DNA of 64,000 nucleotides, from assembly GCA_008921705.1 (NCBI GenBank), contig VFFE01007605.1, positions 3,912,120 to 3,976,119 on the forward strand, given 5' to 3'. Shown piece by piece: positions 13,801 to 27,566 of the stretch. The stretch is from Burhinus oedicnemus. Taxonomy: Eukaryota; Chordata; Aves; Charadriiformes; Burhinidae. The notes under the pieces are model-generated. The model made no database searches, was not told the origin of the DNA, and worked only from the letters and a program-made list of their open reading frames with translations. The position numbers and the translations under genes are program-made. How positions within the stretch are numbered: the first letter of the stretch is position 1; each line of letters opens with the position of its first letter.

Positions 13801-14041
13801 GGGGTCAAGCTGGCACGATATTCAGGCCTTAGAGCATTTTGTTGCAGAAAAAGTGCCAGTAAAATGTTTCAGAACAAGCAGTACTTGGCCAGTAAACTTA
13901 ATTAAAAGCAATGTGATTTACATCCAACACCCCGGGGTTACCTGGGGGTTGTGGAGGTTAATTGTAATTGTTACTGTATTACTTTCCAAACTGAAATTTT
14001 CATTCCTTGTATGCAATAAATCCTGCAAAGTCAGGTTACAT

Positions 14042-14062
14042 TAAATAAATAAATAAATAAAA
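14042..14062 (+). repeat. (TAAA)n microsatellite
   Basis: About five TAAA units. It is not preceded by a recognisable retrotransposon body, so it is best read as a stand-alone microsatellite. Confidence 0.88.
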
Positions 14063-17000
14063 AGTCTCCACATACAAGACGTGCATCTTCTCTAATTCAA
14101 AGCTAGAAAAGTGTCCTGCAGACACTCAACACCTTTACACAGCTGGAAAATAACCCACTTCATAGGCTGGTGGAACTGATATTGCAGACTTTGTGCCAAG
14201 CCCCCAGCGGCTTCACGGCAAGTGTGGGAGCAGAACCCACACCTCGCTCCCGGGGAGCACCCCAGAGATGCCACCTATCTGGCAGAGAGGTTTCAAAGCA
14301 ACAGGGTCACTGGCAAATGGAACACTGCAAAATCTGCCCTTATGATTAAAATGGACATTTTTTTCACAAATACATTGGTGGTTTTTTTTAATTTTCTTAT
14401 GCAGAATACATGCACAGCCAAATTTGTCCACAGAAGTAAAAAAATTCTTCCTGATTTTAACAGAACCAGGTCTCCAGCCTAGAGATTTGGTGGGTGCTTT
14501 GGAATAATTTGCTCACTTCTTTTTACCACCAGCCCTTGCAGAGTAAAACCATCACCTTCTCCAGTTTGGGAAGGTGAGCTGGGGCTTTCTACAGGCAAAG
14601 GGACTGCAAGAGATCTGCTCAGCCTTCACGATGGTACTAATCCCTGGGTAAGCAATAATGTCAGATTTCCTGAAAAAATGTAATTTTACTGAATAAGCAA
14701 ACAAAACAAAAAAATCAAGCTCCTACAGGCGTATGGATAATATGTGAAGCATTGACTTGAAAATAGATTTTGCCTTATTTTTAAAATTCTTTTCTCCTGC
14801 CATTTTGAAGTAACAACCACGCAAGTCTCATGTTTGGTACTCTAACATACAGTAAATTATTGTCTTCAGTCTGCAGAATTTAACATGATTTATGCAATCG
14901 GGAGTTTGAAAAACAAACCCCACCTCTGTCTCCTCTTCTTGGAAACATTTCAGTTATTCCCAGTTTCAATTATTTTCAATTCCACCAGTTGTGATCAGCA
15001 TATTTAAAATTCAATCAGCCTTCTCGTTTAAAACATTTCATGTGTGTGTCACACTAACAATCAACAAGAGTCCTGAATTTAACATCTGTTCCTACCAGTA
15101 AATGGCTTTAATTTGAGAATTGAAAAAATATATAAAGTAATTACTAGGCACTCAATCACAATGAATAATGTGTTTGCTACCAGCAGTTCTGTCCTGTCAG
15201 CAAAAACTCTGGAGAGGCAGAATGGCAGAAAAGTGGAATTGCTAGAAACTGGGGAAAAAAACCAAAAACACTGAAACTGGGAGCAGGATGCTGCTGTGTC
15301 TTTCCCCTGGATAGACCCGGGGAGCACAGGGGGCATTGCCGGGGGTACGCGTGCTACCCAGCTCGTGGGTACCAGTGATGCCATGTTGGCTTTTGTATCT
15401 CATCACACCATCCCTCTGCCCATATTCTTGGAAAAAAGGTTTGATTTTGTCACTGCAGAAGGCAGGGTGGGGACAACGACCGAAGCCCCTCCGCAAGGAG
15501 CCCACTGCTCCTCTGGCTTTGTCCAGCACAGCCCCCTCCCATCACCTCCTCAGCAAATATTACTCATTTTGCTGACATTTTGCAAGTTGAACCAATATTT
15601 TTTTCCATGAGCAGTAAATCTGGTTCCCTCGAGAATAAAAGGAAAATCTGAAATAAACTAGCAGCAAGAAAGCCTGCGTGTTACCGAGCAAGTCCTGCCT
15701 GGTGCTTTCCATGCAAACGGATCTGATGCCCTGCAGGAAAGATGTGCCTCTGCCATGCAGGCAGGGAAAGCAAAAAATAGATAGCTCAGCTATCCCAAAG
15801 CAAAGTCCCGCAGAGGCTCCTGAAGTGGGGTCTGCTGGGGCTGCCCACTCAGACCCAGATGCCCTCGGTAGCCGTCACCCCTGGAGACCTCTCTGCAGCT
15901 TCCCAGGGGAGAGGCTGTCCTCCCGCCAGGTCCACAAACAAAAAAAATCACCATGTTTTAAAAGCCATGAATAGATACACATCATACAAACTTCTTAAAA
16001 AAATCGTTTCATCTGGTTGGTTTCCTATGTGACCAAGCACGTCATGCCACTTGGGTTTTTTTTGGAAATCAAAATTTGAGCAAAGAATTACTTCCATCCT
16101 TTGGAGCATTGAACGCTTTAATGTTGAAGACTTCACTGGGCTGGAGGCACTTTCACCCCAGGTGTTTCTGGAGAATACGGGACAGGATGCCAGCAGGTCT
16201 CAGCGAAAGCCTGAACCAAGAACACAGATAGATCACACAGAAACGTGCTTTTTAGCATAATGTAAAGAAAGCACGTTTTTCTCTCCTGTTTTATACCCTT
16301 GCAGGTAGACTAGCACAGCCTGATGCAGCGGATTTATCGCCTGAAGAGGCTTACCCCTCTGCTTGGCCCAGCAAACAGCACCCGCGCTGTCTGACACGCA
16401 CAGCTTGATTCATTTTATGTTTATTCTTTCCCAAATTGCTTATTGGGGAGGATTTACAGCGGTATTACACACCTCCTGGAGAGACGACCAGGCTCTTTCA
16501 CAAGCCGCTCACCCCATCGGGGCCAGCAACTCCTCACGTCCAATGTGCCGCGTGATGTTCCAGGGTGACAGACCGACAGGGGCACCCACCGCTGCCCAAG
16601 ACACTTGGAATAAACTCTACTGCTCATTTCTGCCCTGATAGTCATATTCGACGTTGGCACTTGATGGGGATTTTGGTGGTTACTGAACCTCACAGACACG
16701 GACACTGCTTGCACAATGTGTAGGGCCAGGGTCTCCATTAATCACATCTGTTTGCCATTAGAAATGATCCCTTGAAGCCTGCAGATGGATAAAAGTGGTT
16801 TCAAAAGCCACCATGCCTGCCACGTTACAGCTCCGTCCGTCAACGCTTCATTCCTGATTCCGGGCAGCCCCTCACATGGTGACTCCAGAAGAGCCCACGC
16901 TCATTCTCAGTGCCAGAGGAAGCGGCCCCATCGCAGCACTTCATTCCATTGACTTGACCGTTAAATGTTTTTGGTATTTGGGGAATAAACTTTCTTTGCC

Positions 17001-20000
17001 CGGAGGAGTGGGGATCCCTGGGTAGAGGTTTGCATTACTTATCTGGGACATGCTGTTGTTTGCACTCACATCGTGTCATATCCCAGCAGTACATGGATCC
17101 TTTTAGGAGCATCTGAGACGGGTAAGCAATGCGAAAAATAAATAGAAGTCAGCCTTCCTAATACAGTTGGACTTCACCAAGAAAAAGAATGACTTCTTGT
17201 TTTTCTGAAGTGCGCTGTTTACTCCAAGCCTACCAAAAAGGGTTGTTTAATGTTGCCGCTAAATGCAATATCCTTTACAAAGGCCATACACTGTGCAGCA
17301 CCACTGACCCTGCCAGAATGGGGAACATTATTCTCTTTTTTTCGTGAAGTCCTTGCAGCACAAATCCCCAAACTGCAACAAGAGGCTGCAAAAAAATTCC
17401 CCATATGGGATTTCGGTGTTTGATGCTGAGCTGGAAGCCCAGTTACAGCCAGCCACAGGAAAGGGAAGAGATTTAACCTTCAGACCAGGGAATGAGCATG
17501 AACCTAAGGATCCCTCCAGCGGCACAGCTGGGAAATCAGCCCATCAGCCTCTTCTCCGCTGGTCAGAGCTGCTCTCCAAGACATGTGGAGCAGGGATCCA
17601 TCTCCTGGGGGTGGCACCATGCATGCCCCGGCGGGAAGGGTACCACCTCCATGCCAATAAATAACAACAAACCACACTGCCGTCCCCCTTCCTCCCACGG
17701 GTCAGTTTGGGTCTCAGCAGCCTCCTTTGTAAATCATTGCAATTCTTAACCCACCATTTGAATCTCCTATCATTACCAAGGCACCTTGTGAAATTAACAA
17801 GATTTCAATCGAAAGGAGAAAAAACAGGGATACTCCGCATCATGATGACTGAGCCCCTGGGGCTGCAGGAACCTCCTTTCCCCGTGCTCCATGGAAATAT
17901 CTTCAGTGTTAAATCTGTGTATGCACTGAAGGAAGAAACTGCAGTGTGCACTGGAGCACAACTGATGATACTTGTCAACACACCCACGTTACAAGTGGTA
18001 ATTTTAATAATTTCAGTCCTTAGAGAAATTACCAAATTCTGCGCAAAATCACCAGTTTTTAAGTAACTGCATTCCTCTCAACATTTCTTTTACTCCAAAA
18101 ACTTGCAAATCCCTAATTCTCCCATTGCAATTATTTTAACCATCATTGAAAAGCAATTAAATAATAAAACATCCTAAGCCCTACACATGCTCTCTGCTGA
18201 GAACATTACTGATACCAGTTCCACTGAAGGAAATGCAGAAAAAAAATTCACTGCTTCCAGCTCATTGGATTTAACCCAGAAAAAAATACATATGTTATAG
18301 AAACATCTTCTGATGAATCACTGTATATTGAGGAAGAAGGGGAAATTACAGAAGAAAATATGGGACACATTCCAAATTATTGCCATTATACTGATTACTG
18401 ATACGAATTACAGCAGTGAGCCAACAGATCAGTTTGGAGCATCTAGAAGTAACTTTTTTTGCCAAAACGTTGTTTTGTTGAGTTTAACACAGGCATCTTT
18501 GGCTCATGCCTTGGAAATATAGAAATAAGATGACATAACCCTTTATTCCCAAGAGTTAGGGCTTGTAGAGGTGACACAAGAGTGACTACAACGTGAAACC
18601 TGCATGAGACTAAACACATTCAGTAGCTCTCACTCAATAGGTGTCCAGTCTTGCTTTGATATTAATATCAAATTACATATATTGATACTAATAAACTAAA
18701 CCTCATGCAATGCTGCAGTCAGTCACAGCCGTATCTGACACCGTTATTACCTCTGAGCGTGCCCAGAAGTCCAGCTAGCCAACACTGCAGAGGTGCTGAA
18801 ATATTCCCACTATTGTTTGGACCTATATTTTAGCATTTTTGTTTATTTTTAGCACATTTGCAGACACAGGAAAACAAATGGAAACAAAATGGTAATTATT
18901 TTGAAATACGGTGGTGTAGAAAATACATATTCACTCCTTTTTGCCTCAGAAGTGAGAAAAGTATTTCACTTCTCGGTCTTGCTGGCAGTGCTCCATTCGG
19001 TTCATAATTTAGATGTATGATTTTGTACTTCGGATCTGCTCAGTCAGATGCACAACACAATTCTTAATTATTTCAAAATGATTTAAATGGAATAATAAAT
19101 CTAGCGTTTGATGTAACATGGCTGCCTGACCCAAAGAAATATGTGGGTAATTATCATGTTTCCCAAGTGGATTTTTTTCCCCCAAATCAGTCACTAATTA
19201 TTGGCTACACTTGCAATGATCACTTGGAGTAATTGTGATGTTTTGCCGCATTGTTTCGGACAAGAACAATATAATCCTCTTAATGAAAATGAATGTATAG
19301 ATTTTATTCCTAGGCCCAAATGCAAATGTAGTTGGTGTGATGGTTATGAACATAATAAACAGAAGTGACTTAAAAAACCAAAGGTTAGGAACTTGCAATA
19401 CTAATTTTCTAAACAAGAAAACTCAGTATCAACCCTGGACGCAGACAATATTTGCAGACTCTGGAGAGACCATCGCAGTGTCATCCCCATGAAAAGCCAA
19501 AGCCACCCAGCCAGGATGGCACCACGCTACGGAGAGCTGCACCTCTGGTTTATTTGCTTTTTTTTTAAACTGAGCAGGGAATTAATGCTATCTTTGAAAG
19601 TATCTACCATTTCGTTATCATTGCAGAACCCTTAACAGGGTCACAGCAAACGGAGGTAAATGTAGATCAGCCTAGTAATGAGAGGGTCTAGCCATGAACA
19701 GGGATTTTTGGTTAGAAGAAGAAAAATCAGTGTACCTTAGATATGTCTTTAAAACTTTTCTGTATAATAACTCATGTGTGATAGAATATGATTCAAAATC
19801 ACACCTTCTCAGTCTAGCACAACCTTCTGACTTCCAACTTCAGGTAGCGAAGTCCTCTTTAAAGGCCAACAACCTAAATTAAAAATAACCAGCAGTAATA
19901 ATATTGATTTATCATCTCTAGAGGTATATTTTTCACAGGTGTCTAGTTAAACTTGAAGTAATCTCCTCAATTAGGACACTTTTACTCTCAGGGCAGTTAC

Positions 20001-20408
20001 CCAAGTGCCGGTTTCAGCTGCATTTAAAGTTGCTCTCAGGGCTCTAATCCTATCTTTGTTCTATCTTTGATTGCTCTGGGAAAACTAAATAAAAAATAGG
20101 TTGCTGAAGCATGAACAAGGATGAAGAGAGATGAGCAGAAGACGTGAAACAAAAGCTCTGCCCCCAGTCCTGCTCCATTTCATAAATCCTTGATTAAATG
20201 TGGGGAGGGTGACGCAACCTCAAAAAAATTTCCTCAGAGTTCTGTAGTGTTTCAGATGAAAAGCAACATTCCTGCTCACTTCCCTTTTAGTCCAAATATA
20301 GCTTTTTTTCTTACTGTATTTGCTTTAAAGAAAAACACAGCTTGGCCTATGTACCGTGGTATTTTTCATTCTTTAATTGTATTATATAAATATGTTTGTG
20401 TACACAAA

Positions 20409-20423
20409 GAGAAAGAGAAAGAG
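20409..20423 (+). repeat. Short GAGAAA purine repeat
   Basis: Two and a half GAGAAA units forming a homopurine stretch. It is minor and probably without function. Confidence 0.6.
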
Positions 20424-20661
20424 CAGTTCTGCACACAGGCCTGCCTTTTTATACCAGCCTTCCTGCTTGTTTAACTTGAAAATGTCCTGATAGCCTCTGT
20501 CTTTGCAAGCACAATACCTGTTTTAATGAAGTAAGTGGTAACACATAGTGTGAACCAGAGTGCAAAACCAAGTCCCTAATGCAAGTCGCAAACTGAGTTG
20601 TGTTATTAAAAAATGCGTAATAGAAAAAAATACATATTATGTACTACCTTCAAAATAACTG

Positions 20662-20734
20662 CCATATATGCATATGTATATGCATGTATGTATATGTGTG
20701 TGTATATATATATACACACACACATATATATATG
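20662..20734. repeat. Alternating purine-pyrimidine palindrome
   Basis: Around 70 bp of almost uninterrupted alternating purine-pyrimidine sequence (TA, CA, TG and TGCA steps). The core (about 20691-20733) is a near-perfect inverted repeat: a TG run, a central TA run, then a CA run. It could extrude as a cruciform or adopt Z-DNA. Expansion of neighbouring TG and TA microsatellites is the likely origin. Confidence 0.88.
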
Positions 20735-23700
20735 ACAAGTTTACCTATCTATATATAAAGAATAGTGTATCCTAACTGTGATCTCTTTAGTGGAAAACTT
20801 TCCAAAACACAATAAGCAAATCAGTAAAATAAAATCTAAAGATATTTTCTGTAATAACATGGAGCTGTTTGTAATGAAACGTTGGTAATTGCCCCGACAG
20901 AACTGCACTACCAAAACCAGCACAAAAGTTAACTTTTTAACTCTCGCTGGGTGACTTAACCCATGGAAGAACTAACGAAAGGACCTGCAGAAAATGCATT
21001 ATGACTGATTGTTTTTGCTGGCATTTCATAGGAAATGCATGCTTGTAAATGCCTGACAAGGCAAATTCACCCCTAATTCTCTCAGATTTACTATTTGCTT
21101 TCAAACGTATAGAGCGTGAACTAATCACAGCAGCAATTACCAGCTGTTTTAAAGACGGGAAACACTTAGTGGATGGAAATAAAAAAGGTTGATTTTCTCA
21201 CTGTTAGCCATAAATTGGTTTTCTGAAGATTTTGCTAGTGACAGTCTCCCCGGCTGCCAGTGAAGGCTGCGCGTTCCCCCACGACCCAGCTCCGCTCAGC
21301 TGGGATCACGCTATAACCCCAAACTGCTGATCCCTGGCACCGTGCTGCCAGAGGACGACGGTCACCCCAGCCAGTGTCCTGCATCTCTTTGCTGTTCTGC
21401 GTCTCTTTTGAACGCGTTCACGTAGACACGAGTCGCGTTAATCTTCCTCTTATCAGCAGTTGCCAGGGCTTGGGACGGTAACTCTGAATTAGCATGAAGT
21501 GAGTAATTCCCTGAGTCCTTTGCAAGAGCTTTAAGCAATAGCCGCTGTATGAAATTATTCACTTCCCATTGCTGTCAGCAGTCCTTTTATTTACCATGAT
21601 TTTTCTCTCCTTTATCCCCAGCCCTAATTTTGACCTTTAACTCATCAGTTACATTTTATGCTTTCCACAGCCATCATAAATTTCTATTACTCTGGGAAGC
21701 TGCAGCGGAAGGTGCTGTGTGACAGCAGGTACCGCTGCTCTCGCTCCCCAGCTCCTGGGCAGAGGTGCTTTATATCAAGTCTGGTTTTCACATGTCTGCA
21801 TCCATCAGAAGTGCTGATATATAGGAGCAACCGATCATCCCTGGCAGGGCTGCAGGAAAACATCCCCAAGGTATATGGGAGGGACTGGAAATATGGACAC
21901 ACACAAAACTTCGCCACTTATCTCATAAACATGCACATCACACAGGCAAAAATTGAAGTCTTTACGATGTCAAACACAAGGCAGGGAGCTCAGCAGCTTG
22001 GTCCAGTCCTGTCCCTCAGGGCATCCTCTCTCCGTCGGTGTGAGGGGCTCCTGGGCAAACGGACATCCAGCAACAGCAACATTTGCTGCAAGCAAACCCG
22101 CATCTCTACAGTGCCTTTTTGATGAGTTTATCAAACACGCTCAGCTTCAGTTCCCATCTCGCCTGTGCTCCGTGATGGCGTCAGTGCTTCATGGTTACGA
22201 GATGCCATGCCATCAGCCCCAGCGTACCAGGGTTTGGGGACAAAAAGCGCCAGCGCTCAGCCCTCTCCGCGCACACCCGGCAGATGGAAACGCAGGGCAG
22301 AGACGGCTGCCGCTTTGGCTTCTCTTCCACAGTGACATATTTCAATCAGAATCGCTGGTTCTTTAATTATTCCCTCATTATATGTCACACAACACCACTC
22401 GTGCACGAGCTGTTTTAACTAATGTGATTTTTGCTATGGAGAACGTGAGAGAAAGCGCTTTGTTAATTGGCTTGCCTGCGACGAGCAGTCAATGTGACTA
22501 CCACAACCTGCACGACCAGCAGAACACAAATGGAATCATTCCCGCAGCTTTAATTTGTGCATTTCCCATCCAGGTGCACGGAAAACACATTTCATATTAA
22601 ATGCAAACCACATAGTGGACGTAAATTTATACAAAAGTGTTAAATTGTTTCTATTTATAAAGTAATTCCGGATGAGATTATAGATTCCTGGCTGGGATTG
22701 ACTGCAAATTCTCCATCCTGCGACTTGATTAAAATGCATTATGGAAGAAAGATGGCAGGAAGGCAGCCTGCATTCTCAAGTCAGGAAAAAAGCGCCCGGC
22801 TTGCCCTGCTGAATGTCCTTTTGAGCGGTAGGAGCTGCTTTAGCAGACTGCCGCATCTTTGCTGCACACTCAGATAAGCCCAGCTCCAGAATGCCACATT
22901 TTCCATTCCACATTTCCATTTAAAATTCCTGTTTCATATGCTATTCTGAGACCAGTTACTTGCAATCTGGATCTTAATGCAAATATTTAAAGCTTAAGAT
23001 AGAAACAGGAAGAGCTAGCTCAAGAAACTGATAAAGCATTAGAAAGCCTTTTATCTTTCCAAGTTACCGTTTCACATTTGATTCAGCACGGTAAGTAATT
23101 GTGCATGGGCCCGTATGTGTATTCTCATTAATGAAAATAAGGACAACAAGAACAAGCAACTGAAATAAATGTCACATGAAAATGCAATTTTTAGGGAATG
23201 AGAACGTTTCCCAGAGCTGATCCCCGGGGGTGCTGTGAATGGCAAGAAGGGTTGAGCTGAATGCGAGGGCTGCAGCAACCCCCCAGCCTGCCCAGGGACC
23301 GGTGGGACCTGGGGGAGTGGGACTGGCCAGAAAACCACAGCAGTAACACCACCACCAAACCTTATATATACATATTTCTGTGTGTCTGTATGTACTTTAT
23401 ATAAATATCCATATATACTTTTTATATATGAAGTTTATATAGATATAACTTTGTATGTATACATACATATTGCAACAAATTATGAACTCATTGACTCTGG
23501 TTTCATTCTGATTTGACAACTCTAATTTTTTTTCTGCCGTGAAACTACTCTTGAAATAGCTGATACCATCAGCCTTTCTCCAGGAAGGGGAAGAGCCGGT
23601 TTTAAGCCCTTGCACCACCTGATTCAGGCCAGCTCTGATCCTGCCCCTCCGGCTCACCTCGCAGAGATGCGGAGTGATGCAGAGGGATCTCTCTGCTGGA

Positions 23701-25378
23701 AATCTTTAGTAAAGAGGACACCAGCTGACAGCAGCGGGAGGGAAGGAGCATTCTTAGGACAGTTTTTTTGGACACAAACCATGTCGGAGTCAGAAAAGAT
23801 GCTGGAAAACCAAGGTTTTCCCAGCCCAGGCGAAGGGCCAAAGCGTCTGGGACCCTCGCTCCTCACCAGCTCCGACCACACCGCTTTTACAGGCTCGTTG
23901 CTGGCAAAATGATATTACCAGGAACACTTTACCAGAAGACTCTCGCTGCTCCTGGGTTTGTCCTCACCTTCAGCCTCTTCCTCTTCCTCCCTTCCCATAA
24001 CACTTCCTCAGGCTGCATTTCATTTTCCCCACAGAATACCCCACTTTGAGGAATAAGTGATCTTCACTTGTGTATCAGCAGTGGATACAGGCACAATAAG
24101 GATTCAATGAAGCCATCAGGCCAGGCGAGCAGGGTCGAGACAAACCCGTTCAGGCCAAAACAAGAACCCAAAGGTAATGCTGCCAGAGCGGTGACCGCGG
24201 CAGCACGCTGCTTGCTGCAACGGCTGAAACAGAAACACGTTTCAGGAGATGAAGATATTGTCATTGGGAAGCACAAAAGAAACCAAAACCTGTAGGAAAC
24301 CATAAGGCTCAGCACTGTCCTTTACCGTTGGCCCGGCAACATCTTTTCCCCTCCGGACCTGGTTCTGGCTGTGCAGAAATAACCCAGAATTGACACTGGC
24401 TGCAGTCAAATGAACTGACCTCTTTCCCTTTTCTACTTGCTTTGCACGGTGTCTCCAGTCGAACCGCAGCCAGCTGGTCCCGCAGCACCCGCAGCACCTT
24501 CCAGCAACCAGCCCCGAAACCCAGACCCTGCCTGAGACCCAGCAATATATCGGCGCAGAATGGTTTACTCTGTCCTGAGTGTGGGCAGCGTGAATCGAGG
24601 CTGGGGGGTCTCCTCCAGCATCATGGAAAACACAATTTTGCATCCTTTGTTAAGAGGATGTCCTACACTTCAAATATTCTGCTGCTGCGTCCAGCAGGAC
24701 TCACATGCCTGCTGCCACTGGCCGTAGCACAGAGAAAGGTTCAGATATCAGATACGAGATTTCTCTTCTTAATACGGAATCTGAGAACATCCGTCCTAGG
24801 TATGTGACGCGAGGACACACAGACCCAGGTATTGCTCTGTACGACCCCCACTTGGTTTCCTGACATTTAAATTAAAACCAAAGCACATGGCTTGAAACCT
24901 TTCGCAAACATTTGTCTCCGTCAGGTGTAATCGTGGGTGCCCCTTGTAGCCATAAGAAGAGCTAATCTTCCTGGAATCTATAAATCTAACAGTTCAGATT
25001 TATAAGAACATTCCAAGAGGACATTCCTGGGTTTTGTTTTCAATTTCATCCTCCCTTACCGAGTTAACAGCAAAATGCCCCTAATGTCGCTTTTATAGGG
25101 ATAATCGAAGATATGTACCATAGCAAATATACCTCTAATAAAATGAAATGTCTGAATTGAATTAAATGAGATTCTGTTGATATCTTTTGCTGGAAAATCA
25201 ACCTGTTTCTTCTTAAATTAACCTGGCCTTCAGTCTCTTAACACCTAATTGTTACTTCCCTGGTATCCACTAATGGGTTTTAAATCAAAGGAACACAAAC
25301 GATAATTGGAACTGTTTAAATTCCTTCTCATTGATTTGGTTCAGTAGTTTCCAGCTCTGGCTCTGCCAAGGCACACTC
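20735..25378. other. Unique non-coding DNA, no gene seen
   Basis: Single-copy sequence with a moderately GC-richer portion at about 21240-21450 and 23570-24620. The longest open frame is 154 codons (21658-22122), and it overlaps others with no recognisable domain. Stretch 22880-23110 looks like a candidate conserved element (see findings). An AT-rich low-complexity patch at 23362-23470 is listed separately. No transposon or RNA gene was recognised. Confidence 0.6.
23362..23470. repeat. AT-rich low-complexity tract
   Basis: About 110 bp dominated by TATA and TATG steps with short interruptions, a decayed dinucleotide-type repeat. It ends in a small palindrome around GTATGTATACATACATA. Confidence 0.75.
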
Positions 25379-25558
25379 TGTGTGTGTGTGAGAGTGCACA
25401 TGTGTATCTGTGCATACCTGTGTATGTGTATATGCATGTGTGTGCACGTGTGTAGCAGTGCATGCATGTGGCAGTGCATGTGTGTGCACATGTGTGTAGC
25501 AGTGTGTGTGTCAGTGCATGGGTGTGCACGCGTGTGTGGCAGTGCACGTGTGCGTGCT
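25379..25558 (+). repeat. GT-rich compound repeat with 40-bp period
   Basis: A 180-bp tract of GT-rich sequence with GCAC, GCAT and GTAT variants, nearly all alternating purine-pyrimidine. The 3' half is ordered. The pentamer CAGTG starts at 25456, 25472, 25500, 25512 and 25540, giving spacings of 16, 28, 12 and 28 bp, that is two tandem 40-bp units (28+12) from 25472. Translation in any frame gives His/Cys/Val-rich low-complexity peptides, so the apparent open frames over this tract are artefacts. Confidence 0.9.
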
Positions 25559-25559
25559 C

Positions 25560-27566
25560 TGAAGATACATGTACACATATGTATGTTGTGGGGTTTGTAC
25601 TCATGCAATACGTGAAACCCGGCTTTGAGATGACAAAACCACAATAACGCGCATTCAGCCAGTGCTAAATTTCAGTTTGGTGATCAAATTCTCCAGGCCT
25701 GTTAAAATGATGTCTAAATATGTCATTTTCTTGGGATTTAACACTTATGAAACTAGCAGACTCTCATCTAATTTTTACACTCCCGTGTAAGATCGTCAGC
25801 ATGGGGTGAGGATGTGCTGTAGGAGACTGGGGCACTGGGTGCTTATGGCTGTTCTGAGGGTACAAGCTGGGGCCGGTAGCAGCTATAACAAGTACCCGAT
25901 GCTGTACTTTATATGCTCATATTTTAACCCCTAGTCCCAGAGGGTGACTTGCTTCCAAGCTGTCACTAGCTCCAACAAGCAGCGACATCTTTGACAGTGT
26001 CACTCCCCCTCCCCTTGGGCCCATTCAGAGCTTACTAAATAAATCATAAAAAAATGACTTTAACATTCCAGTCATACCCATCTGCTCATCTGGTTTCAGT
26101 GATGCCAGCCAGGTGGAATTTATGCTCAGTGTAATCAATCCAAAGAGTTTCCTTCCTTGATTAATTTTCTGCCTGATATTTTGGTCTGGTGTTAATTCTG
26201 CTCCCTCTTTTAGTCCTGCCATTTTGTCATGGCAGGGTGACCACCGGGTCAGCTTATAACCAAGTCTGTGCCCTGGAGCTGCCTGCGGTGGGGATTGCCC
26301 ATTCCTGTCCCCTGCCCACTGGTGTCAGCCCCAGCATCACTCCCCTCCCTGGAAACACACTGCGCCACGGGTCCCACTGGTACTAGTGTAATTTCTTCTC
26401 CCTTCCTGAAATTGGAAGCATTGCCTCCAAGCAGGAGCTTCCAGTCTATTCTCTCCTCTGCTCATTGCCTGCACGGCATATGCTAATTCAGATTTTAAAA
26501 TAGGCACCTCTTCAGAGAAAAATAGAGGTTGCATATTACAAGGGAAGAGCAGACTCTCAGCAGCACCAGAACCTCCAAGACCCATGCACGCCTGCGAAAC
26601 AGAGGGTTTATCTCTGCACAACGGTGTATTGGAAATATTTCTCTGCTCAAACGAAGAGACACAGCTGAAAACCAAAAGATACAAAAAGGGCAGCGCTTTC
26701 AACACCCCGCAAGATAAAGGCAGTGTCATTCACGCTCACAGATAAATTGCAAGGATTTGAAAACATCCCACAATTTGTCTCTTCTTCTGACAAACAGAGG
26801 ATGCTCACGACCTGCTGCAGCTGTGGATAGTGCTGTGACTACAACGGCATGGATCCTGACCTCGGCACTGTGCTCAGAGGGCAGGTTTCCCCCAGTGGGG
26901 TATTTTACCTTCTGAGTGAAAACACCTTCTCTCCATTCCTTGCTGCAGAGCCCAATCAGCTGCAAAAGCCTTAATTGCTCCACGTTGGGCTTCTTGGTCC
27001 TGATTTCCAGCATACCTTGAAGAATAGCAACTGGGGGAAAAAAAGCATCCCTGTTCTTTCTGAGTATTATCCACTCTGTACATAAAGATACACCACAGAT
27101 ATTTTCAGTCATGGCTCCAGCCACGTCTCCGGTATTTACTTAATGTTCAGGTAATCTCTGTTTTAAACCCCCCTTTTTTAAACACAGTTCTTACCAGTCA
27201 CAGGGAGAATGTATACAGTCCGACATCTCACACTGTGTATCACCGTAGGAAAACGTGATGGGACAAGACAGTGCTCTCTGTTGGGGATTCTTGCAGTGGC
27301 TGGACATACCATTGCTGCTTGGTCATCACTGGGCAAAAGCTTCATTATAAACCCTCCAGAGCAGCAAGGGGGGGCACAGCTTTCAGATAGGGATCTCCAT
27401 GGCTCTTTAGCCACTCTTGGCAGCCTATGAGCTGAGAAAATACATATATTTTAACCTGACTGCAATGTATGGGCTCCAGACAACATCTTTTACTCAGAAA
27501 ATATTTAGTTGTGGTTCTCCATGATCTTGGTGAGATCATGGTGCAGCCTCCATGCACAGAGCAACA
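25560..27566. other. Unique non-coding DNA, no gene seen
   Basis: Single-copy DNA between the GT repeat and the second CR1 copy. Opposite-strand open frames of about 130 codons (26337-26729 and 26726-27124) overlap others, lack recognisable motifs and are treated as chance. No splice-bounded exon was convincing. Confidence 0.6.

Larger units (their letters stand above)
10412..20661. other. Unique non-coding DNA, no gene seen
   Basis: Ten kilobases of single-copy sequence with small simple repeats listed separately. GC-richer patches lie at 10790-10910, 15300-15540 and 16340-16600, but none is dense enough in CpG to call an island. Open frames stay at or below 119 codons and are not recognisable. 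A unique TAAT- and TGCAT-rich patch near 13195-13345 resembles vertebrate conserved non-coding elements (see findings). No RNA gene or transposon was recognised. Confidence 0.6.

Noticed and set aside
14533..14573. 41-bp segment bounded by CTTCTTTTTACCACCAG and GTGAGC
   Set aside because: Too short to separate from chance pairing of splice-like motifs, with no coding or conservation evidence.
21362..21562. Minus-strand 66-codon frame with protein-like composition
   Set aside because: No homology recognised, no splice sites flanking it in the right places, and the length is unremarkable.
21658..22122. 154-codon open frame on the plus strand
   Set aside because: No domain or family resemblance, with overlapping frames on both strands. 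Length is within what chance gives in a 64-kb window.
25285..25647. His/Cys/Val-rich open frames on both strands
   Set aside because: They are translations of a GT-rich simple repeat, not proteins.
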